A DNA stretch of 37,633 nucleotides from Neisseriaceae bacterium (GTDB taxonomy: Bacteria > Pseudomonadota > Gammaproteobacteria > Burkholderiales > UBA11063). Numbering within the stretch: the first letter of the stretch is position 1; each line of letters starts with the position of its first letter. Of the stretch, positions 1 to 9,057 are shown piece after piece. Location: the NCBI GenBank assembly GCA_003963245.1, contig RXJX01000044.1:1-37633 (forward strand), in the 5' to 3' direction. The translations under genes were made by a program, and so were the position numbers. The notes below the pieces were generated by a model, which saw only the letters and a list, made by a program, of their open reading frames with translations, did not search any database and had not been told where the DNA came from.

Positions 1-271
1 TCTAACTATCTGTGTCTAACCTTATCTCTAAGGTCAAACTTTTTTCGTATTTCTTCAATACACTGATAGCTAGATGCCTCACATTTATTGATTGTTTTTT
101 TTGTTAAAGATCTGTTTTAATTTCGTTTTTCGCTACCGCTCTCTTTGCGGCAGAACGGTATTATCACACAACTAAACCTATAACGTCAAATATTTTTTGC
201 ATATTTTGAAAATATTTTTCATGTAAGCTCGATGTTGCCCCTAAATATATTCAAATTTACCAAAGCATTAC
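1..271. other. Non-coding left edge
   Basis: No convincing gene. An imperfect hairpin (arms 134-142 and 152-160, one mismatch) lies downstream of the reverse-strand gene ending at 272, but it has no T-run on either side, so a terminator role is weak. A stretch of about 30 sense codons on the reverse strand ends near position 3 but has no start codon and is not recognisable. Confidence 0.4.
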
Positions 272-1045
272 CTACAATATTACGTAAACAAAGTAACCAA
301 TCATTTCGTGAAGAATCTTTGTAGTTTGCTCTAACGCTGTATTATTTGGCAACAATCTTTTCCACCAGACGAGATTATCAATTGAATAATTATCCCATGC
401 TGGGTATGCAATAGCATTAATTCCATATTTATTGAACAGCGCTAATGAACGCCACATGTGTGAAGCTTGCGTTACCAAAATTACCTTATTAATCCCCAAC
501 TCTTCAAGTTTAAGTGCAGTATATCTTGCATTCTCATTTGTATTTAGTGACTGCGATTCCAAAATACTAATATTTGCTAAGGAATAATTATCCTTAAGAT
601 AATTACTCATTCCATCTGCTTCACTATTAACCCCATCTGTTATACCACCGGATAAAATTAGCGGTAAACTAGGGTTTTCGAGAGCAACTTTAGCCGCGGC
701 ACGAACGTTTAATAATGAAACTTCATCGACACAAGCCTCAACCTTTCCCATATAGTCGACGCATGAAGTAACTCCGGCACCTAGCACCACTATCGCCTGA
801 GGCTTTACTTCCAACTCATTATAAGGAGAATCTAATTTAGGGTAAATTGAGTTCGTAAGTATTTTAGCAAATAACGGAGTATACTGAAGGTAAGTAATTA
901 TTAACCCACAACACAAGCAGATTAAAACAACTCGTCGAGTACGCCAAAACATCGCACCCAATAAAGCAAAAATCCAGAAATTAACTGGAGGTGTTAACCA
1001 AAATTGCGCCGATTGATGAATATTGGCAGAAGAAAGTAAACTCAC
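272..1045 (-). CDS. DUF218 (ElyC/YdcF/SanA-like) membrane-anchored envelope protein, copy 2
   Basis: This is a 257-residue protein of the DUF218 family. Two hydrophobic segments (about residues 20-34 and 38-54) are followed by the DUF218 domain: the VVLGAG strand near 86-91, SGG at 132-134, LNTNENA at 167-173 and the VTQASHMWR segment at 191-199. The length and two-helix start match ElyC, which is linked to envelope polymer precursor metabolism; the reaction is not settled for the family, so none is assigned. The start is GTG at 1045, three bases after the stop of its upstream paralogue, so the two are almost certainly cotranscribed and translationally coupled. The two share family motifs but have clearly diverged, so the duplication is not recent. 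Confidence 0.85.
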   Translation of the reverse strand: MSLLSSANIHQSAQFWLTPPVNFWIFALLGAMFWRTRRVVLICLCCGLIITYLQYTPLFAKILTNSIYPKLDSPYNELEVKPQAIVVLGAGVTSCVDYMGKVEACVDEVSLLNVRAAAKVALENPSLPLILSGGITDGVNSEADGMSNYLKDNYSLANISILESQSLNTNENARYTALKLEELGINKVILVTQASHMWRSLALFNKYGINAIAYPAWDNYSIDNLVWWKRLLPNNTALEQTTKILHEMIGYFVYVIL

Positions 1046-1048
1046 TAA

Positions 1049-1807
1049 CTATAATCCAACGTCATAGATATAGCCAAAAATTTCATGTAAAACACTTGAT
1101 GTAACCATCATGGCATTGGCAGTTGGGACAAACCATAGAATAGGCAGCTTATAATATCCCAACGAATAAAACCCGGTTGGTGCCGCAATTACCTTTATTC
1201 CGTTACGCTCAAATAATGCACCAGCGCGCTTGATATGGCTTGCGGAAGACACTAAAACTACTTTAGAAATACCGTACTGCAACAATATCCGAGAAGTATA
1301 TTTAGCGTTTTCGCTGGTAGTTTTGGAATCTGGTTCTAAATAAATTGGATTTTCCACTTCAAATTCATTTTGTAAGGCTTTTTTCATTAAACTTGCTTCT
1401 GAATCATTGGTATCAATAGCACCGCCTGAAACAAAAATCGGTAAATCTGGGTTTTTCTTTGCAAGAAATGCCGCATAGCGAATCCGTATAAATGTATCAC
1501 TATTTGACACTGCATTTACATTATATTCTCCAGCATAGGTATTCACTCCTCCACCAAGCAAAACAATTGCTTGCGCCTGATTCAAGCTAACAATCCGCAT
1601 TGGTTCCGGAGATAGCCAACGGTTCAACTTATAGGCAAAATACGGCGTTGACTGAATGTATAAGCTAAAGCAGCCAATCAGCAATATAATCCATCCTCTT
1701 GTGCGGTGCACCTTGAAAAAATATGCGCCAAGTAATATAATAATTAGCGAATTAAGCGGAGGTAATATAAAGCTCTGCAGTAAGCGGTGTAAGAAAATCG
1801 TTATCAT
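1049..1807 (-). CDS. DUF218 (ElyC/YdcF/SanA-like) membrane-anchored envelope protein, copy 1
   Basis: A 252-residue DUF218 protein and first gene of a two-gene reverse-strand operon. It has two N-terminal membrane segments (about 16-30 and 38-53). The domain motifs are IVLLGGG at 81-87, VSGG at 126-129, TTSENAKYT at 163-171 and VSSASHIKR at 186-194. It resembles ElyC of enterobacteria in size and topology. By family knowledge it acts at the inner membrane in envelope biogenesis; which of the two copies is the true ElyC equivalent cannot be told from sequence. It is transcribed divergently from the reductase gene at 1899, and the 91 bp between them must hold both promoters. Confidence 0.85.
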   Translation of the reverse strand: MITIFLHRLLQSFILPPLNSLIIILLGAYFFKVHRTRGWIILLIGCFSLYIQSTPYFAYKLNRWLSPEPMRIVSLNQAQAIVLLGGGVNTYAGEYNVNAVSNSDTFIRIRYAAFLAKKNPDLPIFVSGGAIDTNDSEASLMKKALQNEFEVENPIYLEPDSKTTSENAKYTSRILLQYGISKVVLVSSASHIKRAGALFERNGIKVIAAPTGFYSLGYYKLPILWFVPTANAMMVTSSVLHEIFGYIYDVGL

Positions 1808-1842
1808 ATTTTATTTTGCGGTTTATTTCATAAAAAAGTTGG

Positions 1843-1892
1843 TTGAAATTTAAAAGTTTTGACTTATTTAGCAATATTTTAACTTAAAGGAG
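1843..1892 (+). promoter_or_regulatory. Candidate promoter and ribosome binding site of the acetoacetyl-CoA reductase gene
   Basis: A TTGAAA -35-like hexamer (1843-1848) and a TATTTA -10-like hexamer (1865-1870) are separated by 16 bp. A strong Shine-Dalgarno AAAGGAG (1886-1892) sits 6 bases before the ATG. The ribosome site is convincing; the promoter is a weak match in AT-rich DNA. Confidence 0.4.
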
Positions 1893-1898
1893 CGCACT

Positions 1899-2657
1899 AT
1901 GGCGAAAATTGCATTAGTTACTGGTGGTATGGGTGGTATTGGGACAGCAATGTGTAAAGCTTTGGCTAAAGATGGGCATAAAGTAGTAACTACCTATTTC
2001 GTAGATGGTTATGATCCGCAAAAATGGAAAGATCAAGCAGATGCTTGGGTTAAACAAATGAAGGCAGAAGGCTTCGACGTTGCAGCTTATCCATGTGATG
2101 TTGCTGACTATACATCTTGTGAAGCAGCTGTTGCACAGATAAAGAAAGATTTGGGCACTGTTGATATCTTGGTAAACAATGCAGGGATTACCCGTGACTC
2201 AATGTTCAAAAAAATGGGCAAAGACAAATGGGATGCTGTAATGCATACTAACTTGGATAGCGCATTCAATATGTGTAAACAAGTTCTAGATGATATGGTT
2301 GAAAAAGGTTGGGGACGTGTAATTAATATCTCTTCAATCAATGGTCAAAAAGGTCAAGCTGGTCAAACTAACTATTCTGCAGCTAAAGCTGGTATCCATG
2401 GTTTTACTATGGCATTGGCGCAAGAAGTTGCTAAAAAAGGTGTTACTGTAAATACTATTGCACCGGGCTACATTGCTACTGAAATGGTAATGGCAATTGA
2501 TGAAGAAATTCGTAACAAGATTATCGCGGGTATTCCAATGGGACGCCTAGGTAAACCTGAAGAAATCGCAGGATTGGTTGCTTATTTGGCTTCTGATATC
2601 TCTGGTTTCATGACTGGTACTGAATTAGCGATCAATGGTTGCCAACATACTATGTAA
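1899..2657 (+). CDS. phbB: Acetoacetyl-CoA reductase (SDR family)
   Basis: This 252-residue enzyme would reduce acetoacetyl-CoA to (R)-3-hydroxybutyryl-CoA with NADPH, the second step of polyhydroxybutyrate synthesis. The short-chain dehydrogenase signatures are complete: the dinucleotide loop TGGMGGIG at 8-15, NNAG at 93-96, catalytic Ser near 145, and Tyr159/Lys163 in YSAAK. The segments around FVDGYDP and SINGQKGQAGQ are typical of PhaB/PhbB rather than FabG, though FabG-type 3-oxoacyl-ACP reductase is the alternative. The ATG is fixed by the strong AAAGGAG. It stands alone with its own terminator, without phaA or phaC beside it, so the rest of the PHB pathway must lie elsewhere. Confidence 0.88.
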   Translation: MAKIALVTGGMGGIGTAMCKALAKDGHKVVTTYFVDGYDPQKWKDQADAWVKQMKAEGFDVAAYPCDVADYTSCEAAVAQIKKDLGTVDILVNNAGITRDSMFKKMGKDKWDAVMHTNLDSAFNMCKQVLDDMVEKGWGRVINISSINGQKGQAGQTNYSAAKAGIHGFTMALAQEVAKKGVTVNTIAPGYIATEMVMAIDEEIRNKIIAGIPMGRLGKPEEIAGLVAYLASDISGFMTGTELAINGCQHTM

Positions 2658-2683
2658 TCATACATGCTACTGTTAGCTAACTT

Positions 2684-2712
2684 AAAAGGTAGTCATTGAG
2701 GCTACCTTTTTT
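2684..2712. terminator. Bidirectional rho-independent terminator
   Basis: A perfect 9-bp stem (2684-2692 with 2702-2710) has a 9-nt loop and is flanked by A-runs on the left and T-runs on the right. It therefore works for the reductase gene on the + strand and the convergent protease gene on the - strand. Confidence 0.85.
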
Positions 2713-2741
2713 GATTTCTAACTGCGAAAATTTAGAATTTT

Positions 2742-3908
2742 CTATCCATTGGTAACACAATTCGCAATAATCCCATTTTTACAATTTGTAGCCGGAGCAG
2801 GATCTTTGATAATTGATTGAACCCAGTCGTAATATGCAGAAACGTTAGTTGCCCCATTTGGCAAATACGAATAGAACGTTCCACATGCACCGCTAGGACC
2901 ATAAGTGTGCTCAGATAATAATAACCAATTTGTTCCATTCCAGAATAAATCACCGCCACCAGAGTCACCGCCACAAATTAGTGAAGTATAGCCTGTACCA
3001 GGCGATGTTCCGTAAGTAGTATTAGATGCATCAGCATAAAAGCTGTTATATAGGTAATGATACCCTGTTGCATCTTGCTGTAAATATTGATAATTAGCTG
3101 TATAGAACATTGTGCCACATGGCTTAGTGGATGTCCCACAACTTGCATTAGAATTAGGACTTTGAGTGTTGATTCCGTAACCAATTGAAAAAACAGGTGC
3201 CATGGTATATGGAGTAGGATATTGTGAGGCTGTAGCTAACTGTGGATAAGACTCAGGATCTGCATATTGACCTGTAACCTGAATTACCGCAATATCATTA
3301 CCTTGAGTGCCTGCTCCACTATTTGGCGTAAAGTTAGGGCATTCACCACCACTAGCAAAGGTTGAATTATAGCAATAATCCTGACGGAGATAAACTGCAG
3401 TTACCGGGTACTGGTTCACCCACCCTTTAGCCTGGCTTACACCATTATAAACGGTGAGAGAAGATGTTGGTAAAAGATTACCTGAATATAGAGTTGTTGG
3501 AGAAGTTTTATTCTGTGCAAAACAGTGTGCCGCACCAATTAAGAAAGTTGTGTTACTACTTGACTCATAATGGACTGGTGTTGCTGAACAAAGAGAATTC
3601 CCCATGGTAACGTAAGCTGTCAAATTTGCAATCTGCGATTCGCTATTATTCCCATAGGCGATCTGTAATGCATTATGCAAATTATTTGGCCAGAACGCAC
3701 TTGGGTAGTTTTCAGTTAACCCTGTTGGTTGTCCTAGTGCAGAATATGCTGTGCCATTATATGTCCCAGGTGTCGGATATGGCGATGCTGGAGTTGGATC
3801 ATCTGCAAAATTTGGGTCAATTGGTTGGTTGGAAGCCGAGCCGCCACCGCCGCCACCACAAGCAGCTAAAGCAAACAAACACACAACCCCAATTAATCTT
3901 CTCTTCAT
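2742..3908 (-). CDS. Lipoprotein with trypsin-like (S1) serine protease domain
   Basis: A 388-residue secreted lipoprotein. The lipobox LAAC puts the lipidated Cys at residue 17, followed by a glycine run and a Pro/Asp-rich linker (about 18-48), as in proteins held away from the outer membrane. The catalytic triad of chymotrypsin-fold proteases is visible: His128 in GAAHC, Asp205 in GNDIAV, and Ser316 in CGGDSGGG. Several Cys pairs are likely disulfides. The residue after GDSGG is Gly rather than the common Pro. It is probably an active surface or periplasmic endopeptidase; the substrate is unknown. It lies downstream of gltA but is separated from it by a terminator, so it has its own promoter. 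Confidence 0.85.
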   Translation of the reverse strand: MKRRLIGVVCLFALAACGGGGGGSASNQPIDPNFADDPTPASPYPTPGTYNGTAYSALGQPTGLTENYPSAFWPNNLHNALQIAYGNNSESQIANLTAYVTMGNSLCSATPVHYESSSNTTFLIGAAHCFAQNKTSPTTLYSGNLLPTSSLTVYNGVSQAKGWVNQYPVTAVYLRQDYCYNSTFASGGECPNFTPNSGAGTQGNDIAVIQVTGQYADPESYPQLATASQYPTPYTMAPVFSIGYGINTQSPNSNASCGTSTKPCGTMFYTANYQYLQQDATGYHYLYNSFYADASNTTYGTSPGTGYTSLICGGDSGGGDLFWNGTNWLLLSEHTYGPSGACGTFYSYLPNGATNVSAYYDWVQSIIKDPAPATNCKNGIIANCVTNG

Positions 3909-3924
3909 GAATTATCCTCTGTAT

Positions 3925-3959
3925 AAAAAAATAGGTATGCTATATTATACACATACCTA
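3925..3959 (-). terminator. Rho-independent terminator of the sdh-gltA operon
   Basis: Read on the - strand, an 8-bp stem (3952-3959 with 3932-3939) is followed by a run of T (3931 down to 3925). It lies between gltA and the protease gene. A TATAAT (-strand, 3944-3949) sits in its loop and may serve as the -10 of the protease gene, though no good -35 is visible. Confidence 0.8.
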
Positions 3960-3987
3960 CTTATGAAATAAAGCAAATTTATAATAA

Positions 3988-5295
3988 TTATTTACGTTTT
4001 GCTAGTTCTACGTAATCTCTGGCAGTATAACCAGTATAAAGTTGACGTGGACGACCAATTTTGAAATCAGCATCTTCAATCATTTCTTGCCATTGTGCCA
4101 ACCAGCCAACTGTTCTCGCTAAAGCAAAAACAGTAGTAAACATCTCAGTTGGAATACCTATTGCATGAAGAATAATACCAGAATAGAAGTCAACATTAGG
4201 ATAAAGTTTTTTCTCAATAAAGTACGAATCTTCTAGTGCGATTTTTTCCAACTTCATAGCTAATTTAAATAGCTTGTCATCACGTTTACCTAATACGTCT
4301 AGAACATCATTACAGGTTTTACGCATAATGCTAGCGCGTGGATCCATGTTTTTATATACACGGTGACCAAAGCCCATTAAGCGGTATTTTTTATCTTTAA
4401 CACCCTGCATAAACGCATCAACGCGTGACTCATCGCCAATTTCATTTAACATTTTTAGAACTGCTTCATTTGCACCACCATGAGCAGGACCCCATAGACA
4501 AGAGATACCCGCAGAAATCGCTGCAAATGGATGTGTACCAGAGCTACCAGCCAAGCGTACAGTAGAAGTCGAAGCATTTTGTTCATGATCAGCGTGCAAT
4601 AACAAAATACGATCAAATGCTTTAGCAATTACCGGATTAGGTGTATAAGCCTCGCATGGCGTTGCAAACATCATATATAAGAAATTAGATGCGTAGTCTA
4701 AATCATTACGCGGATACATAAATGGCAAACCTTGATTATAGCGGTAGCACATTGCAACAATGGTTGGCATCTTAGCAATCAAACGGTGAATACCAATTTT
4801 ACGGTGTTCAGGGTTTTTAAAATCAAAATCTTCCGGATAAAAAGCAGCCATTGCACTAATTGCACCAGCAAGAACAGCCATTGGATGTGAATCACGGCGG
4901 AAGCCTTTGAAAAAGCTCAAAAACTGATCATGCACCATATTATGACCTAGAATTGCACCTTCAAATTCAGTTTTTTGTGCTTTATTTGGTAACTCACCAG
5001 ATAATAGTAAGTATGCCCCCTCAAGATGAGTAGAATGCTCTGCTAATTGTTCAATCGGGTAACCACGATAGAATAACTGTCCTTTGTCTCCATCAATATA
5101 GGTAATCTTAGATTCACAAGCTGCAGTTGATAAAAATGCAGGATCGTAACTCCACATTCCTGATTTGCCAAACGTCCTAAAATCAACTACGTTCTGACCA
5201 ATCGTTGCTTCATAAATCGGATATTCAACTACTTGTCCATTGCCAAAATCAATCTTTACTGATTTAGATTTTAACTCTTGTTGCGTTTCAGTCAT
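3988..5295 (-). CDS. gltA: Citrate synthase (type II, hexameric form)
   Basis: A 435-residue citrate synthase that condenses oxaloacetate with acetyl-CoA to start the TCA cycle. The catalytic residues are recognisable: the His in GPAHGGANE, the His in [14 protein letters not shown], and the Asp in YPNVDFYSG. The length and N-terminal beta domain match the hexameric, NADH-regulated Gram-negative type. It is the last gene of the sdh operon. Its ATG lies one base after the sdhE stop, and its Shine-Dalgarno (AAGGAAG) is inside the sdhE end, which suggests translational coupling. A strong terminator follows. Confidence 0.97.
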   Translation of the reverse strand: MTETQQELKSKSVKIDFGNGQVVEYPIYEATIGQNVVDFRTFGKSGMWSYDPAFLSTAACESKITYIDGDKGQLFYRGYPIEQLAEHSTHLEGAYLLLSGELPNKAQKTEFEGAILGHNMVHDQFLSFFKGFRRDSHPMAVLAGAISAMAAFYPEDFDFKNPEHRKIGIHRLIAKMPTIVAMCYRYNQGLPFMYPRNDLDYASNFLYMMFATPCEAYTPNPVIAKAFDRILLLHADHEQNASTSTVRLAGSSGTHPFAAISAGISCLWGPAHGGANEAVLKMLNEIGDESRVDAFMQGVKDKKYRLMGFGHRVYKNMDPRASIMRKTCNDVLDVLGKRDDKLFKLAMKLEKIALEDSYFIEKKLYPNVDFYSGIILHAIGIPTEMFTTVFALARTVGWLAQWQEMIEDADFKIGRPRQLYTGYTARDYVELAKRK

Positions 5296-5296
5296 G

Positions 5297-5557
5297 TTAC
5301 ACTTCCTTATAAAAATTTTGTTGAGCGATTTTGTTGACTAAATTTTGTAACTCAGGGTCTGCTAACTCCCCTTTACCTTGAAATAGCAAGAGCAAGTCAG
5401 CATCATCCAGAGTGATTAAATGCTGATATGCAAGCAATTCCGTTTCATTTAACTCAGCAAAACCGCCACCACTAATAAAGCGCTCGAAATACAGGTCCAG
5501 TTCCAACATCGATCGTCTAGAGCGCCACTTCAACTTCTCCACTGCTACATAATCCAT
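5297..5557 (-). CDS. sdhE: FAD assembly factor SdhE
   Basis: An 86-residue protein of the SdhE/YgfY (Sdh5) family, which helps attach FAD covalently to SdhA. It lies between sdhB and gltA, as expected in several betaproteobacteria. The motif region reads RRSMLELD near residues 14-21, so the normally invariant Gly of RGxxE is Ser (codon TCG at about 5510). That Gly is reported to matter for SdhA flavinylation in E. coli, so the change deserves a check. The rest of the protein looks ordinary. Family assignment is firm; full activity is not certain. Confidence 0.9.
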   Translation of the reverse strand: MDYVAVEKLKWRSRRSMLELDLYFERFISGGGFAELNETELLAYQHLITLDDADLLLLFQGKGELADPELQNLVNKIAQQNFYKEV

Positions 5558-5594
5558 AGCGTTACACCATTGTCCAAAATGCGTGAGATTAACT

Positions 5595-6305
5595 TTACAC
5601 CATCCGAGAAACCATCATTTCCTTGATTTTGCCGATTGCCTTGGTTGGATTCAAATGTTTTGGACATACATCAACACAATTCATAATCGTATGACAGCGG
5701 AACAAGCGGTAAGGATCATTCAGGTCATTTAAACGTTCATTGGTTGCCTGATCACGACTATCAGCCAAAAAGCGATAAGCGTGCAATAATGCTGCTGGTC
5801 CTAAAAATTTGTCTGGATTCCACCAGAAAGATGGGCACGAAGTCGAGCAACATGCACATAGAATACATTCAATCACACCGTCCAACTCTTTACGATCTTC
5901 AGGTGATTGTAAGCGCTCATTCTCAGGCATTGGTTGTTCGTCAATTACATAGGGCTTGATTGAGTGATATTGATGAAAAAATTGTGTCATATCTACAATC
6001 AGATCACGAATAACTGGTAAACCCGGGATTGGATTTAGTACTACTGGCTCTTTCAAGCTATCCAAGTCAGTTAAACATGCTAAACCATTGCGTCCATTGA
6101 TATTCATTGCGTCTGAGCCACAAACACCTTCACGGCACGATCTGCGGAACGAAACCGAATCATCCAACTCTTCTTTAAGTTTCACCAAAGCATTTAATAA
6201 TTTTTTATCATGTTCACCTAATTCTACCTCGTAATCTTGATAATAAGGCTTTGTATCGGTATCAGGGTTATAACGATAAATTGAAAATTTCATTTTTTTT
6301 GCCAT
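5595..6305 (-). CDS. sdhB: Succinate dehydrogenase iron-sulfur subunit
   Basis: A 236-residue electron-transfer subunit of complex II. The [2Fe-2S] site is in CREGVCGSDAM plus the Cys of GLACLTD (about residues 59-79). The [4Fe-4S] and [3Fe-4S] clusters are carried by the CILCACCSTSCP segment (about 149-160) and the CHTIMNCVDVCPKHLNP segment (about 206-222). It passes electrons from the SdhA flavin to quinone at SdhCD. The gene follows sdhA by 9 bases within the operon. Confidence 0.97.
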   Translation of the reverse strand: MAKKMKFSIYRYNPDTDTKPYYQDYEVELGEHDKKLLNALVKLKEELDDSVSFRRSCREGVCGSDAMNINGRNGLACLTDLDSLKEPVVLNPIPGLPVIRDLIVDMTQFFHQYHSIKPYVIDEQPMPENERLQSPEDRKELDGVIECILCACCSTSCPSFWWNPDKFLGPAALLHAYRFLADSRDQATNERLNDLNDPYRLFRCHTIMNCVDVCPKHLNPTKAIGKIKEMMVSRMV

Positions 6306-6314
6306 TTGTTACTC

Positions 6315-8069
6315 CTAGTAAACACGTTTTGCCGGTGGAATATAATCCACAGACAATGGCTTAGTATGCACTTCTTTATATTCCAGACGATTACCGTTAC
6401 TGTAATATAAAGTATGTTTCATCCATTTTTCATCGTTACGATCCGGATAATCTTCACGAGCATGCGCACCACGTGATTCAGTACGTTCACGCGCTGCAAC
6501 CATAGTGGCAACCGCTACTTCAATAGTATTTAAAAATTCTAATGCTTCAACCCGCGCTGTGTTAAATACTTTTGATTTATCATCAATGTATAAATTTTGT
6601 GCACGTTTGTAAACGTCGAGAATATTTGCTACACCTTCATCAAGAACTTTTTGTGTTCTGAATACTGAGGCATGTTGTTGCATACAAACTTGCATATCAC
6701 GACGTACGTCAGCAAGCTTCTCACCGCTAGTTGCAGCTTCAAGTTTTGCCAGACGAGCAAGAGTAAATTCGGCAGCATTCTCTGGTAGCTCTTTCGGTTC
6801 ATCCATCGTTTTTACATATTCAATCACGCTATTACCAGCTGATTTACCAAACACTACTAAATCCAGCAATGAGTTAGTACCTAAGCGATTTGCTCCGTGT
6901 ACGGAAGCACAAGCACATTCACCTGCAGCATAGAATCCTTTAACAATTTTTTCATCCACGCCATCAATTACTTCACCACGATAATTAGTCGGTATACCAC
7001 CCATCATATAATGACAAGTTGGCACGACTGGAATTGGTTGTTTTACCGGATCAATGCCTAAGAATTGAATTGAAATTTCACGGATACCCGGTAAGCGTTG
7101 ATCAATTACTTCCGCGCCAAGGTGATCTAATTTCAATAATACATGATCTTTACCTGCGCCACAACCACGGCCTTCGTTAATTTCTACTTGCATTGCGCGC
7201 GACACTACGTCACGAGAAGCTAAATCTTTAGCTGTTGGTGCATAACGCTCCATGAAACGCTCACCATTCGCATTTAATAAGTAACCACCTTCACCACGGA
7301 CACCCTCAGTAATCAAGACACCAGCGCCATAAAGACCAGTCGGGTGGAATTGCCAGAACTCGATATCTTCAACAGGTAATCCGGCACGTAATGCCATCCC
7401 GACACCGTCACCAGTGTTAATAAATGCATTGGTTGAAGCTTGGTAAATTCGTCCAGAACCACCAGTGGCAAATAAAACAGCCTTAGCATGAATAATGTAA
7501 ACCTGACCAGTTTCCATTTCCAATGCAGTAACCCCAACAACGTCGCCGTCTTTATCGCGAATCAGATCCAGCGCCATCCATTCCACAAAGAAATGAGTTT
7601 GCGCTTTTACATTGCGTTGATATAATGCGTGAAGCATGGCATGTCCGGTACGATCGGCAACTGCACAGGCACGACGCACTGGCTTTTTACCAAATTCCGC
7701 CATATGTCCACCAAATGGACGTTGGTAAATTTTACCATTTTCTAAACGGTCAAATGGCATACCATAATGCTCTAATTCAGCAACTGCCTCAGTCGCTTGC
7801 TTACACATAAACTCGATTGAATCCTGATCACCAAGCCAATCCGCGCCTTTTACGGTATCATACATGTGCCAATGCCAATTATCTTCTTCAGAATTTCCAA
7901 ATGAAGCAGAAATTCCACCTTGTGCAGCAGCGGTATGAGAACGAGTAGGAAATACTTTTGACAATACGACCGTTTTTACTCCAGCTTCAGAAAGTTGCAA
8001 TGCAGCGCGTAATCCTGCGCCGCCGCCGCCGACTACTACGGCATCAAATTTTAATATTGGAAGACTCAT
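6315..8069 (-). CDS. sdhA: Succinate dehydrogenase flavoprotein subunit
   Basis: The 584-residue catalytic subunit of complex II oxidises succinate to fumarate. It has an N-terminal FAD-binding GGGGAG (14-19) and the SRSH-type segment ([10 protein letters not shown]) whose His carries covalent FAD. It also has the FHPTG and TEGVRGEGG active-site segments and a C-terminal Arg/Tyr-rich tail typical of the family. Length is normal. The FAD attachment should depend on the SdhE encoded two genes downstream. Confidence 0.98.
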   Translation of the reverse strand: MSLPILKFDAVVVGGGGAGLRAALQLSEAGVKTVVLSKVFPTRSHTAAAQGGISASFGNSEEDNWHWHMYDTVKGADWLGDQDSIEFMCKQATEAVAELEHYGMPFDRLENGKIYQRPFGGHMAEFGKKPVRRACAVADRTGHAMLHALYQRNVKAQTHFFVEWMALDLIRDKDGDVVGVTALEMETGQVYIIHAKAVLFATGGSGRIYQASTNAFINTGDGVGMALRAGLPVEDIEFWQFHPTGLYGAGVLITEGVRGEGGYLLNANGERFMERYAPTAKDLASRDVVSRAMQVEINEGRGCGAGKDHVLLKLDHLGAEVIDQRLPGIREISIQFLGIDPVKQPIPVVPTCHYMMGGIPTNYRGEVIDGVDEKIVKGFYAAGECACASVHGANRLGTNSLLDLVVFGKSAGNSVIEYVKTMDEPKELPENAAEFTLARLAKLEAATSGEKLADVRRDMQVCMQQHASVFRTQKVLDEGVANILDVYKRAQNLYIDDKSKVFNTARVEALEFLNTIEVAVATMVAARERTESRGAHAREDYPDRNDEKWMKHTLYYSNGNRLEYKEVHTKPLSVDYIPPAKRVY

Positions 8070-8085
8070 TAATTAATCCTTTTTC

Positions 8086-8439
8086 TTATGACCACAAAAT
8101 TTGTGCTGAATAGATCAAACAGCCTACTAACCATAATATAGTTCCGGTATGAAGAATAATCCGGGCACCTGCTGATTTTACATAATCTAACCACACATCA
8201 CGCATCCCAATCCAACCATGAATCACTACAGCAATGAAAGTTAACTGTGCAAATATTTTAACAAATGTGAAACTAAAAAACTGTTGCCAACTAATAAAAT
8301 TAGCATCAATAACCTCGTTCGCTATGAACATGAAGACAAACACTTCAATAATTGCGATTGCCATAATTACAGCGGTAATTCGTTGTTGTAACCAACCGTT
8401 AATCCCGTGTCCGGCACTTAATGATTTACGTTTTACCAT
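8086..8439 (-). CDS. sdhD: Succinate dehydrogenase membrane anchor subunit
   Basis: A 117-residue protein with three membrane helices (about 17-38, 52-74, 88-112). The segment HGWIGMRDVWLDYVK carries the heme-ligand-type His and the Asp-Tyr pair seen near the quinone site in SdhD. Its start overlaps the end of sdhC by 7 bases, so the two are translationally coupled. Confidence 0.93.
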   Translation of the reverse strand: MVKRKSLSAGHGINGWLQQRITAVIMAIAIIEVFVFMFIANEVIDANFISWQQFFSFTFVKIFAQLTFIAVVIHGWIGMRDVWLDYVKSAGARIILHTGTILWLVGCLIYSAQILWS

Positions 8440-8819
8440 ATTAAAGCTCCCAAAGCAATAGTTAACAGTAAGCTAACAACGATAACCCAACGTGCAGAAC
8501 GCTGCGCAGCAATACGATCAATTCCTTTGTGCATATCTAATAAGACAAAGCGAATACCCGCACACATGTGATGCATAATCGCCCAGATTAAGACAATATA
8601 AATGATCTTCATTATTGGTAATGAGGCAATTGCATAACAGCTTGAATAAAATTCGGCATTAGTTAATGACTTGTGAAAAAGACTGAGAATAAAGGGCAAA
8701 GCTAAAAACATCAGGACGCCTGACGCACGATGCAAAATAGAAACTTTAGCGGTAATTGACATTTTGGAACCAAGCTTAGGAATGTCCAAATAAATCGGGC
8801 GCTTTTGTTGTTTATCCAT
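8433..8819 (-). CDS. sdhC: Succinate dehydrogenase cytochrome b556 subunit
   Basis: The 128-residue first gene of the complex II operon, with three membrane helices. The quinone-site SILHRASG segment (about 28-35, with the conserved Ser and Arg) and the heme-binding HHMCAGIRF segment (about 83-91) are present. The N-terminal PIYLDIPKL start is common in this family. The gene is preceded by an AGAGG ribosome site, and a candidate promoter lies 30-60 bp upstream. Confidence 0.95.
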   Translation of the reverse strand: MDKQQKRPIYLDIPKLGSKMSITAKVSILHRASGVLMFLALPFILSLFHKSLTNAEFYSSCYAIASLPIMKIIYIVLIWAIMHHMCAGIRFVLLDMHKGIDRIAAQRSARWVIVVSLLLTIALGALIW

Positions 8820-8850
8820 ATAAACCTCTGAAAACGTGAGTTAAATAATT

Positions 8851-8879
8851 ACCATATCATTAAAACTATGATCTAGCAA
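8851..8879 (-). promoter_or_regulatory. Candidate sdh operon promoter
   Basis: On the - strand, TTGCTA (8874-8879) and TATGGT (8851-8856) are separated by 17 bp, about 30 bp upstream of the sdhC start. Each hexamer matches 4 of 6 consensus bases, so the call rests mainly on spacing and position. Confidence 0.35.
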
Positions 8880-8999
8880 CTACCAAAATTGCCCTAATTT
8901 TATCATACTGACTTATGCGCCTAGGTATTAAATGCTTCAGAATAGTAAAAATATCTATATCCCTTTCTTAGCTTCTGAGCTTTATTATCTCTTAAAAAA

Positions 9000-9028
9000 A
9001 TTCATTGAATGAATAAGTGATTTATAAT
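9000..9028 (+). promoter_or_regulatory. Candidate rsmI promoter with a 15-bp palindrome
   Basis: A perfect TATAAT (9023-9028) lies 29 bp before the rsmI ATG. In its -35 position is a perfect palindrome, ATTCATT-G-AATGAAT (9000-9014), instead of a -35 hexamer. The palindrome could be an operator, but AT-rich DNA gives such sites by chance. Confidence 0.4.
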
Positions 9029-9057
9029 AGATGGCTTAATTTAACAGAAAGTCTTTT

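Noticed and set aside
3..110. Reverse-strand run of sense codons at the left edge
   Set aside because: No start codon, a stop just upstream, about 35 codons, and no recognisable family.
201..215. Perfect palindrome ATATTTT-G-AAAATAT
   Set aside because: It is made only of A/T around one base and cannot form a stable hairpin with a one-base loop; expected by chance in this composition.
2108..2341. Reverse-strand open frame inside phbB
   Set aside because: It is a shadow of the well-supported reductase gene; no ribosome site or family likeness.
3626..3966. Two + strand frames over the start of the protease gene
   Set aside because: Shadows of the lipoprotein; the proline run is the antisense of its glycine run.
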